Assembly (NCBI GenBank): GCA_003557545.1
Contig: PWOD01000026.1
Location: forward strand, 1-7,591
From: a bacterium
GTDB taxonomy: Bacteria > T1Sed10-126
DNA: 7,591 nucleotides
Direction of reading: 5' to 3'
Part shown: positions 1-6,662 of the stretch, one piece after another
How positions within the stretch are numbered: position 1 is the stretch's first letter
Layout: each line of letters starts with the position of its first letter
The notes under the pieces: generated by a model
Database searches by the model: none
Seen by the model: the letters and a program-made list of their open reading frames with translations, nothing else
Told to the model about the DNA's origin: nothing
Position numbers and translations under genes: made by a program

Positions 1-308
1 CCCCGCCGACAGGCCGCCGCAGCAACTCTATTTAGCGGCGCACCCGCTTCAACAACAAGCTTATTCTCAGAAAAATGCCAGCCTGAAAAACTACTATCAA
101 ACAGTACAACAGGCCGGGTCCAGCAGCCTTCAGGGGCGACTATATTGCTGCCCCGACCAATAATTTCCAGCCCCGGTTCGGGAGAAGATTGCTGCTTAAT
201 TAGCTGTTGAACATCCTCAATCTTCTCAGGAATATACAATCTAGAAATCTGTCCACCAATTCCAAGGGTGGTTCGGGGAGCCAGCAAACTGTTTTTAAAC
301 AACTTCAT
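1..308 (-). CDS. murB: MurB, UDP-N-acetylenolpyruvoylglucosamine reductase (N-terminal part, cut by window edge)
   Basis: MurB is the cytoplasmic FAD enzyme that uses NADPH to reduce UDP-GlcNAc-enolpyruvate to UDP-MurNAc, the sugar on which the stem peptide is built. Only the first 102 codons are visible; the frame stays open to base 1. My translation shows the family's N-terminal FAD-binding features: TTLGIGG at residues 13-19, IGRGSN at 50-55 (the usual G-x-GSN that grips the FAD) and VVEAGAPL at 85-92, matching the V.AGA.. strand of the family. The ATG at 308-306 overlaps the last 14 bases of murC and sits 7 bases after GGGAG, so translation is probably coupled to murC. The short lead before the TLGIGG motif is normal. 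The catalytic C-terminal half lies outside the window, so the MurB type (I or II) and intactness cannot be judged. Confidence 0.93.
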   Translation of the reverse strand, partial: MKLFKNSLLAPRTTLGIGGQISRLYIPEKIEDVQQLIKQQSSPEPGLEIIGRGSNIVAPEGCWTRPVVLFDSSFSGWHFSENKLVVEAGAPLNRVAAAACRR

Positions 309-1707
309 TTTTTATCTCCCGACGGAGTTTTGCAACAACACTCTGAATTGGTTCGGAAAGCGCAACAACATCACCAGCACCAAGGGTAAAAAGAACCTGC
401 TTTTTATCACAATCAACGACCTTTTCTACCCAATCTAAGACCGCTTTACTATCAGGTGCAAAAAAGGTTTCACCACGATCCCGACAGGGCTGAATCTTCT
501 GTTTTAGAAACTCCATATCAATACCATCCAGCGGTTTTTCTCCGGCCGGATAGATATCGGTAACACAGAGTCGATCAGCAAAATTGAGGGCCCAGCCAAA
601 CTGCTCGGCAAACTGTTCCGTCCGACTATAACGATGGGGCTGAAAGACTACCAGCAACTCGGCTTCAAAGGTGTCGCGGGCGGCTTTCAAGGTTTCAGCA
701 ACCTCAGTCGGATGATGTGCATAATCATCATAAATGCTGAGATTTCCAACACGACCATGATAATCAAACCGGCGCGCAACCCCTCGAAAAGATTTTAAAG
801 ACTGCTTGATCAGAGAAAAATCAACCCCCATTTCCAGAGCTATAGAGATGGCGGCAAGAGAGTTTTGTATATTAAATTTCCCCGGTACAGGAAGCTCGAT
901 TTCACCAAGATTTTTCCCCTGGAAAAGTACCGTAAAATGTTGATTAAAATCTTCCTGTATACAGTTGAAAGCGCGAAGCTGGTTACTCTCCTGAAAACCA
1001 TAGGTCGCATAGGGTTTAGTTACCTGGGGCAGCAGTTTTCGCAACCGGGGATCATCCCCGCAGAGAGCAGTAAAACCATAAAAGGGAACTGAATTGATAA
1101 AATCAACAAAAGCCCTTTCAAGCTTCTCAATCGATCCATAATAATCCAGATGATCATCCTCAATATTGGTCACAGCACTGATTACCGGCGAAAGTTTTAA
1201 AAAGGATCCATCTGATTCATCAGCTTCCACAACTATATGTTGGCCATCTCCCAGCCGGGCCCCTATTCCATAGTTATGCATCCGCCCACCAACGACCACA
1301 GTCGGATCAAATCCTGCAGTTTGAAGAAGATGGGAAACCATGGCGGTAGTGGTTGTTTTCCCATGCGTCCCGGCAATCGCAATTCCCCGTTTCAAGCGCA
1401 TAAGTTCAGCCAGCATTTCAGCACGGGGAATAACCGGTATTGACGCTTTACGGGCAGTGACTATTTCAACGTTGCTCTCGCCGACAGCCGAAGTACGAAC
1501 AACCACATCAGCCCCCTGCAGATTGCTGCTGGAATGGCCAATAGCTATGGAAGCTCCCTGACGGCGAAGATTCCGTATACGAGCATTTTCTCTAATATCA
1601 GAGCCAGTAACCTGATAACCCTGAGTAAGCAGCAACTCGGCGATTCCGCTCATACCGATCCCACCAATTCCAACAAAATGAATCTGACTGGTTCGCCGAA
1701 AATTCAC
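295..1707 (-). CDS. murC: MurC, UDP-N-acetylmuramate--L-alanine ligase
   Basis: MurC is the cytoplasmic ATP-dependent ligase that adds L-alanine to UDP-MurNAc, the first step of the stem peptide. The 470-residue product has the usual length and all three Mur-ligase domains. The N-terminal Rossmann loop is VGIGGIGMSG (12-21). The ATP P-loop is GTHGKTTT (113-120). EADESDGSF (161-169) and TNIEDDHLD (180-188) are the central-domain Mg/ATP motifs. PGKFNIQN (275-282) holds the conserved asparagine pair. ARRF (311-314), YDDYAHHPTE (326-335) and FQPHRYSRT (355-363) mark the C-terminal domain and are typical of MurC rather than MurD, E or F. The start is GTG at 1707-1705, overlapping the ftsW stop as GTGA and preceded by a perfect AGGAGG at 8 bases. 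The 3' end overlaps murB by 14 bases. The neighbour upstream is ftsW, where murG would be expected. Confidence 0.97.
   Translation of the reverse strand: MNFRRTSQIHFVGIGGIGMSGIAELLLTQGYQVTGSDIRENARIRNLRRQGASIAIGHSSSNLQGADVVVRTSAVGESNVEIVTARKASIPVIPRAEMLAELMRLKRGIAIAGTHGKTTTTAMVSHLLQTAGFDPTVVVGGRMHNYGIGARLGDGQHIVVEADESDGSFLKLSPVISAVTNIEDDHLDYYGSIEKLERAFVDFINSVPFYGFTALCGDDPRLRKLLPQVTKPYATYGFQESNQLRAFNCIQEDFNQHFTVLFQGKNLGEIELPVPGKFNIQNSLAAISIALEMGVDFSLIKQSLKSFRGVARRFDYHGRVGNLSIYDDYAHHPTEVAETLKAARDTFEAELLVVFQPHRYSRTEQFAEQFGWALNFADRLCVTDIYPAGEKPLDGIDMEFLKQKIQPCRDRGETFFAPDSKAVLDWVEKVVDCDKKQVLFTLGAGDVVALSEPIQSVVAKLRREIKNEVV
316..320 (-). promoter_or_regulatory. Ribosome binding site of murB
   Basis: On the minus strand GGGAG lies inside the end of murC, 7 bases before the murB ATG at 308-306. 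It fixes the murB start and means that ribosomes ending murC pass directly over this site. Confidence 0.7.
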
Positions 1708-2795
1708 AACTGCCGCCTCCTGGAAATATTCAGTAAAAGTCCAATAACTAATAGATTAAGTAGTAGAGAAGTACCGCCATAGCTAATAAACGGCATGGTA
1801 ACACCGGTCGTAGGCAGCAGACCAATTACAACAGAAAGATTCATCGCAGCCTGAAGGCCAATCAAACTGCTCAAGCCGACCCCGAGGATCTGAAAATAGG
1901 GATCCCTGTTCTGGAGACTTACAACAATCCCTCTATAGAGAATAAAAAACACCACAATAATGATAAAAAGAACTCCAACAAAACCAAGCTCCTCACCAAC
2001 TACCGCTACGATAGAGTCGGTAAAGGGTTCAGGTAAGAACCGGTAAACATTAGAACCTAATCCACGGCCCCAAAAACCACCGGAGGCCAGAGAGCGGAAA
2101 AGATGCAGGGCCTGATACCCACTTTCAAGGGGTTCGCCCCAGGGATTTATATAGGCAAGTATCCGTGCCCTGCGGTAACCACTGATAAAGATGACAATAC
2201 CCAAAACCGGAGCAAAAACGGTGAACATAGCAAACAGATGCCGGTAGGCGATACCAACCAATATAAGAAGAATTATTCCCATTGAAAAAATCTGAATGGA
2301 AGAACTCAGATCAGGTTGAAATATAACCATCCCCGCGGGGATACCAGCGATCAGACAGAGCGCCAGAATATTTCGGAAAACCTGGCGGTCAAACCGTTCT
2401 ATATTAGTAAGATAAAGGGAACCCAGCAACAGAACTGACAGTTTGGCCAGTTCACTTGGTTGAAACCTTAAAAATCCAAGATCAATCCAACGTCTTGAGC
2501 CCCGGGTAGCAAAGCCAATCTGTGGGAACAAGACGGCCACCAGCAGGAAAAGAACAATTATATAGAATGGAAAAGAGGCCCGTTTGATCAGCTTCTGAGG
2601 GAGCACGGCCATAGTGAAACAGCCCAGCAATCCCAGAAAACTCCACAATAACTGCCGGTAGAAAAAATACGGGGTCTGTCCAACCATCCTCCAGGCATTA
2701 ATCGCCGACGAGCTATATATCATAATCAAACCCAGTAAAACCAGGGTAAAAGCAGCGAGAAAAATCGACCAATCAATTCCTTTTAAATCAATCAC
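1704..2795 (-). CDS. ftsW: FtsW, septal peptidoglycan glycosyltransferase (SEDS family)
   Basis: FtsW is the inner-membrane SEDS polymerase that joins lipid II into glycan strands at the division septum with its partner class b PBP (FtsI). From the GTG at 2795-2793 the product is 363 residues, at the short end of the family, and strongly hydrophobic, consistent with about ten membrane helices. Family motifs are clear: RGSRRWIDLG (98-107) followed by FQPSELAK (111-118), QPDL (160-163), GRGLG (243-247), a TD at 259-260 where D260 matches the conserved catalytic aspartate of FtsW/RodA, GEELG (267-271), and a C-terminal PFISYGG loop. The start rests on GAGGTG 7 bases upstream and gives an 8-base overlap with murD; an ATG at 2810-2808 lacks a good site. 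Position beside murD supports FtsW over RodA or SpoVE, although SpoVE-like proteins are hard to exclude by sequence alone. The loop before D260 is atypical (see findings). Confidence 0.93.
   Translation of the reverse strand: MIDLKGIDWSIFLAAFTLVLLGLIMIYSSSAINAWRMVGQTPYFFYRQLLWSFLGLLGCFTMAVLPQKLIKRASFPFYIIVLFLLVAVLFPQIGFATRGSRRWIDLGFLRFQPSELAKLSVLLLGSLYLTNIERFDRQVFRNILALCLIAGIPAGMVIFQPDLSSSIQIFSMGIILLILVGIAYRHLFAMFTVFAPVLGIVIFISGYRRARILAYINPWGEPLESGYQALHLFRSLASGGFWGRGLGSNVYRFLPEPFTDSIVAVVGEELGFVGVLFIIIVVFFILYRGIVVSLQNRDPYFQILGVGLSSLIGLQAAMNLSVVIGLLPTTGVTMPFISYGGTSLLLNLLVIGLLLNISRRRQL
1716..1721 (-). promoter_or_regulatory. Ribosome binding site of murC
   Basis: A perfect AGGAGG on the minus strand, inside the last codons of ftsW, stands 8 bases before the GTG at 1707-1705. 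It is the strongest Shine-Dalgarno site in the window and decides the non-ATG start of murC. Confidence 0.85.
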
Positions 2796-4173
2796 TGGAC
2801 AGCACCTCATGCGTCCAACGTTTAAACATCTGTCCTCGCTGCCGGTAGTTTTTAAAAGCGTCAAAGCTGGTACCACCTGGAGACAGCAGGACTGTCTGTT
2901 GAGGGTTTGCCCTGGAGACAGCAGTTTTAACTGCAGTCTCCCACCGGTCGATGATGTGAGCTTTAATATTTCTTGATGCCGCCAGCTCTTCCAACTGATT
3001 TATAAGTTTTTCCTCTCCACAAAAAAATAGCTCAACTAAATAGTCTGCTTTGCTCTGTAACAGGTCAAACAAATCGGTAAAATCGGCAGACTTACCTGCA
3101 CCACCCAGCAGCAGAGTAAACTGTCCGGAAACAGCTTTTACAAGAGCAGCAACGGCGGAAGGTGTAGTCCCCTTAGAGTCATTGATCACCCGGGGAGTTC
3201 CAGCCGGGGTATCGATCAGCTCGGCCCGATGGGGTGGAGCAGAAAACTGTTCAATTATCCGCTCTATAGTAGATTCAGTTAGGGCGGGCTGGATAACAGC
3301 CAGGGCGGCCAGAAGATTTTCTGGAAACAGCTGAATTAAACTGGGAAAACGGTCCGCTGGAATCTGCCCTGTTCCTATATCCAGACCAGTTTCTGACCAG
3401 CTAATTTGCCGGCCGTCAAAGCAAACTCCTGACCGGCTAAAAGGAGTTAGCTGCACTGTTTGATCAAGTTGAGCTGGAGGAGATATATCGCGAGGAATAA
3501 CCACCCGTCCTTCCGGGGCGGTCCGACCGACAAGATCAAGTTTTAAACCGTGATACTCAGCCAGAGAATTGTGCCGATCCTGATGGTCGTCACCCAGATT
3601 GGTTAAAACTGTCCCCTGTGGGGCAAAACTGCTGAGGGTTTCGATCTGAAAGCTACTTATTTCAACAACATAATCTATCGGTTTAGAAAAATTTTCGGCA
3701 ACGGCTTCAATAAACGGTTTTCCCCGATTACCGCAGACTACCACCGGACGATCAGAAGCCCGTAATATCGCCCCCATCAACTCCGCGGTCGTGCTTTTTC
3801 CATTGGTACCGGTAACTGCCCAGACATTTCCAGAAACAATCCGGCCGGCCAGCTCAACCTCACCCAGAAGTTCAACCCCCTGCTGAATAGCGCTCTGTAC
3901 CGGTGGATGCTGTAGAGCCACACCGGGGCTGAGAATTAGCTGATCGAGGTCCGGGGGAAGCTGCCGGGGAAAAAACTGCCAGTTAAGATCTAGCTGGGCC
4001 GACGACTGCTCATTGAGCCGATCACGGGGAGTATCCTCAAATATATAGAGCTGATCAACCAGCGGATATAAAATTCGGGCAAGAGCCTGGCCGGTCCGAC
4101 CATAGCCATAGATTCCAACCTGTTTCCCAAGATTTTTTTTAAGCTGCTTCAAAAAAACCTCTTTTTCAACCAT
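2788..4173 (-). CDS. murD: MurD, UDP-N-acetylmuramoyl-L-alanine--D-glutamate ligase
   Basis: MurD is the cytoplasmic ATP-dependent ligase that adds D-glutamate to UDP-MurNAc-L-Ala. The 461-residue product has the usual length and domain order: N-terminal UDP-binding fold with GYGRTG (23-28) and LSPGVALQHP (81-90), P-loop GTNGKSTT (122-129), EISSFQ (171-176), TNLGDDHQDRH (191-201), and K211 in YHGLK at the place of the carbamylated lysine of the family. The C-terminal domain has PPHR (313-316), NDSK (331-334), GGAGKSADF and LLSPGGTSFD (429-438), the last characteristic of MurD. The central GxHNxxN motif is weak here (FPEN, 283-286). The gene follows mraY after 33 bases and overlaps ftsW by 8. 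The ATG at 4173 has GGAAGGA 15 bases upstream, rather far. A TTG at 4152-4150 with GAGG 5 bases before it is an alternative start (454 residues). Confidence 0.95.
   Translation of the reverse strand: MVEKEVFLKQLKKNLGKQVGIYGYGRTGQALARILYPLVDQLYIFEDTPRDRLNEQSSAQLDLNWQFFPRQLPPDLDQLILSPGVALQHPPVQSAIQQGVELLGEVELAGRIVSGNVWAVTGTNGKSTTAELMGAILRASDRPVVVCGNRGKPFIEAVAENFSKPIDYVVEISSFQIETLSSFAPQGTVLTNLGDDHQDRHNSLAEYHGLKLDLVGRTAPEGRVVIPRDISPPAQLDQTVQLTPFSRSGVCFDGRQISWSETGLDIGTGQIPADRFPSLIQLFPENLLAALAVIQPALTESTIERIIEQFSAPPHRAELIDTPAGTPRVINDSKGTTPSAVAALVKAVSGQFTLLLGGAGKSADFTDLFDLLQSKADYLVELFFCGEEKLINQLEELAASRNIKAHIIDRWETAVKTAVSRANPQQTVLLSPGGTSFDAFKNYRQRGQMFKRWTHEVLSSD
2803..2808 (-). promoter_or_regulatory. 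Ribosome binding site of ftsW
   Basis: GAGGTG on the minus strand, within the last codons of murD, is 7 bases before a GTG at 2795-2793. This favours the GTG over the in-frame ATG at 2810-2808 and the far upstream start at 2876. Confidence 0.65.
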
Positions 4174-4206
4174 GATTTTTTCTATAATTCCTTCCGGCTA
4201 AATAAT
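4174..4206 (-). other. mraY-murD spacer, the only gap in the gene run
   Basis: These 33 bases are the only non-coding stretch in the window. On the minus strand they hold GGAAGGA (4195-4189), a plausible but distant ribosome site for murD, followed by an A-rich tract. I see no hairpin with a T run that would act as a terminator and no convincing promoter, so transcription most likely reads through. Confidence 0.5.
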
Positions 4207-5334
4207 TCATCGTAACTTCAAACTACTCAAAGCAAACAGAGCCAGGATAATACCAACTATCCAGAAGCGAACGGTTATTTTACTTTCAACCATACCCTGC
4301 AATTCAAAATGATGATGTAACGGAGCCATCTTCAAAAGACGTTTTCCTGTCAGCTTATAGGAGGCAACCTGACAGATAACCGACAGGGCCTCGATGACAA
4401 AAATCCCGCCGACGACCAGCAACAGGAGCTCCTGTTTGATCAGTACTGCCACCAGCCCAATCGACCCCCCCAACGGAAGGGCGCCTGCATCTCCCATGAA
4501 AATCTCAGCCGGATGAGCATTAAACCACAGAAACCCCAGACAGGCGCCGATTATACTGGCGACAAAAACTGTCAACTCACCACTTCCCTGAATATTCGGA
4601 ACCTGCAGATATTCGGAAAAGATAAAATGTCCACTGATATAGGTCATTCCCCCATATGCAACGGCGACAAAGATTACCGTGCCAACCGCAAGACCATCCA
4701 GTCCATCGGTCAAATTTACCGCATTCGAACTACCCAGAATAACCAGCATGACAAACGGGACATAGAAAATTCCCAGGGATATCCAACTTCCTTTAAGGAA
4801 AGGAAAGAACAGCGACTGGCCCAGTTCATTACGAAACTCCCCACTCTCCCACAGAAGACGGAGGGGAAGTTCGGTATTGACTATCCAGATGGCTACAACC
4901 AGGGCGATAGCAAGCTGACCGAGGATTTTAGCTTTGACAGAAATACCTTCCCCTTCAGGGAGACTGACCTTCAGCCAATCATCCAACATCCCCAGCAGAC
5001 CAAGACTGACCAGCACAAACAGTGCCATCTGGATAAAACTATTAGCAAGATCAGCCCAGAGCAGAGTTGAAACAGTTACAGCGCCAACAATCCATATCCC
5101 GCCCATAGTAGGTGTTCCAGACTTACCATCCTGAAAATCCAGATGATCTCTCTCTCCGTTAAGTAAAATACCCCATTTTTTTACCCGGGGAATAGCCAGC
5201 CAGACAAATATCCAACAGAGCACCAGTCCCGTAACTGCTGCGTAAGCTGTTCTCAGGGTAATAAACCGGAACAAACGGATAAATGAATACCAGGCCTCAG
5301 GATCATAATAGAGCTGATAGATCAAGTGCATCAT
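4207..5334 (-). CDS. mraY: MraY, phospho-N-acetylmuramoyl-pentapeptide transferase
   Basis: MraY is the inner-membrane enzyme that transfers phospho-MurNAc-pentapeptide from UDP to undecaprenyl phosphate, making lipid I. The 375-residue protein is slightly longer than E. coli MraY (360) and hydrophobic throughout, consistent with ten membrane helices. Diagnostic motifs are GTPTMGG (73-79), the Mg-binding DDWLK (118-122), NAVNLTDGLDGLA (204-216), WFNAHPAEIFMGDAGAL (270-286, with D282 at the place of the catalytic-loop aspartate) and APLHHHFE (337-344, with the HHH loop at 340-342). The loop just before GTPTMGG is unusual: it reads GERDHLDFQDGKS instead of a DGP-H-K type sequence. The ATG at 5334-5332 overlaps the murF stop as ATGA; a GGTGGA lies 6 bases upstream. 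A second ATG follows directly at 5331, so either codon may be used. WecA is excluded by the HHH loop and the neighbours. Confidence 0.97.
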   Translation of the reverse strand: MMHLIYQLYYDPEAWYSFIRLFRFITLRTAYAAVTGLVLCWIFVWLAIPRVKKWGILLNGERDHLDFQDGKSGTPTMGGIWIVGAVTVSTLLWADLANSFIQMALFVLVSLGLLGMLDDWLKVSLPEGEGISVKAKILGQLAIALVVAIWIVNTELPLRLLWESGEFRNELGQSLFFPFLKGSWISLGIFYVPFVMLVILGSSNAVNLTDGLDGLAVGTVIFVAVAYGGMTYISGHFIFSEYLQVPNIQGSGELTVFVASIIGACLGFLWFNAHPAEIFMGDAGALPLGGSIGLVAVLIKQELLLLVVGGIFVIEALSVICQVASYKLTGKRLLKMAPLHHHFELQGMVESKITVRFWIVGIILALFALSSLKLR

Positions 5335-6662
5335 AGCCGTTCCACCCAGTTCTCGACCAGTTTTTTCAAGCCAATACTATTAGATCCTTTAATCAGCACA
5401 GTATTAAAGGAGGTGGGGTCCAGCCCGTCGAGCTCTTCTACCGTGTCATGCAGATGAAGTCCGCAATTCCCTCCCATTCCAGTGGCTAGCTCAGGACCAA
5501 ATCGACCAACAAAATGGACTTCAAGATCGGCAATCCGAGCAAGCGATTCTCCCAGTTCCCGGTGGGCAGATATCGCACTATTGCCCAGCTCATTCATCGT
5601 GCCGAGAACTGCCAGCCTTTTCGGTGGTAACTGCTCGAGCCGACGCAGGGCAGCCTGCATTGAGTCGGGATTAGCATTATAACTTCCATCGATAACTCTT
5701 GTTGAGCCAAGGTTAAACTCACGCCCCCGACCGGCAAGCGGCTCAAAACGGGCCAGACACCTCCCAATAACCTGTGGTTCAATTCCAAGCTCCCGAGCGG
5801 CGGTTGCGGCAATCAGGCTATCTTTTATTAACTCAGGACGCTGAAAATTCAATTCAAACTGAAAATCATCCAGGGTAACAACTGTTTTTCCAGGGCGGAT
5901 TTCCCAATCAACTCGGGGTTGGGATTCAGCAGAGCGGCCCGGTTTTAACAGCCGCGCAGCGGTTGCCTGATGAAAGATCTGCTGGTATGGAATCCAGCCG
6001 GGAATCAATGCAATACCATCATCCGCCAACCCGGCAAGTAAAGCGGCTTTTTCCCGGGCTACCGACTCAACATCTTCAAGCTGTTGCAGATGAGCAGGAC
6101 CAACATGGGTAATAATACCCATATGAGGTTGTAAAATCCCGGTCAACTGTTGAATCTCTCCCGGACTGTTCATGCCAATTTCAGCCACAAGATAGTCGCC
6201 GCCAGCATAATTCAAAAGGGTCAGAGGGAGTCCAATATGATTGTTATAATTCCCGGGAGATTTTCTCACATCATATTTCTGAGAAAGGATTGCTGCCAGC
6301 ATCTCTTTCACAGTTGTCTTACCACAGCTCCCGGTGATACCAATAAAATAGTCAGAAAGATTACGACGATAAGCACGAGCAAGCTGTTGCAAAGCAAACA
6401 GCGACTGATCGACAACTATCTGTGGTATATCCAGCGGCTGCTGCTGTTCAACCAGGGCGACGGCCACGCCATTTTCCACAGCATCAGCCACAAAGTTGTG
6501 GCCATCTCGCCGGCCGCCCCGAAGGGCAACAAACAGATCTCCGGGACAGCAGTTACGACTATCAATCCGCACAGAATTTATCCGCTCCGGGAGTTGCCCG
6601 GAGAGTTTCAGGGGAGTAAGTTGGTGGGCCAGATTTGCCAGCGGTATCCTATTTACGGTCAA
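5331..6662 (-). CDS. murF: MurF, UDP-N-acetylmuramoyl-tripeptide--D-alanyl-D-alanine ligase
   Basis: MurF is the cytoplasmic ATP-dependent ligase that adds D-Ala-D-Ala to complete the UDP-MurNAc-pentapeptide used by MraY. From a TTG at 6662-6660 the product is 443 residues, near the family norm. The N-terminal domain has the MurE/F signature DSR (34-36) and GDLFVALRG (41-49). The P-loop is TGSCGKTT (110-117), followed by GNYNNHIGLPLTLL (137-150), EIGMNSPGEI (161-170) and THVGPAH (185-191). The C-terminal domain has SYNANPDSM (327-335) and LGTMNELG (353-360). The expected GxHNxxN motif is not recognisable, being replaced by PELIKD (276-281). The TTG has AAAGGTG 10 bases upstream and overlaps murE by 14 bases. 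In-frame ATGs at 6698 and 6695 would overlap murE by up to 50 bases and lack a visible ribosome site. The stop overlaps the mraY start by 4 bases. Confidence 0.95.
   Translation of the reverse strand: MTVNRIPLANLAHQLTPLKLSGQLPERINSVRIDSRNCCPGDLFVALRGGRRDGHNFVADAVENGVAVALVEQQQPLDIPQIVVDQSLFALQQLARAYRRNLSDYFIGITGSCGKTTVKEMLAAILSQKYDVRKSPGNYNNHIGLPLTLLNYAGGDYLVAEIGMNSPGEIQQLTGILQPHMGIITHVGPAHLQQLEDVESVAREKAALLAGLADDGIALIPGWIPYQQIFHQATAARLLKPGRSAESQPRVDWEIRPGKTVVTLDDFQFELNFQRPELIKDSLIAATAARELGIEPQVIGRCLARFEPLAGRGREFNLGSTRVIDGSYNANPDSMQAALRRLEQLPPKRLAVLGTMNELGNSAISAHRELGESLARIADLEVHFVGRFGPELATGMGGNCGLHLHDTVEELDGLDPTSFNTVLIKGSNSIGLKKLVENWVERL
5341..5346 (-). promoter_or_regulatory. Weak ribosome binding site of mraY
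   Basis: GGTGGA on the minus strand, within the last codons of murF, lies 6 bases before the ATG at 5334 and 9 before the second ATG at 5331. It is an imperfect match, so mraY translation may depend on termination of murF at the ATGA overlap. Confidence 0.4.

Noticed and set aside
207-389. Plus-strand 60-codon frame at the murC/murB junction
   Set aside because: Antisense to the end of murC and start of murB, with no motif; judged a shadow.
1046-1060. Perfect inverted repeat with 7-base arms and one central base (CGGGGAT/ATCCCCG)
   Set aside because: It falls inside murC on the codons of GDDPR and has no loop or T run, so chance with coding constraint explains it.
2331-2340. Ten-base palindrome CCCCGCGGGG
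   Set aside because: Single copy within ftsW coding sequence, with no partner site or spacing that suggests an operator.
2796-2876. Longer ftsW product starting at 2876
   Set aside because: It would overlap murD by 89 bases and add a non-membrane N-terminus with no family match; the GTG at 2795 has a good ribosome site.
4513-5070. Plus-strand open frame of 185 codons opposite mraY
   Set aside because: It is rich in polar residues as expected from the antisense of membrane-helix codons, has no domain or ribosome site that I can see, and mraY is certain.
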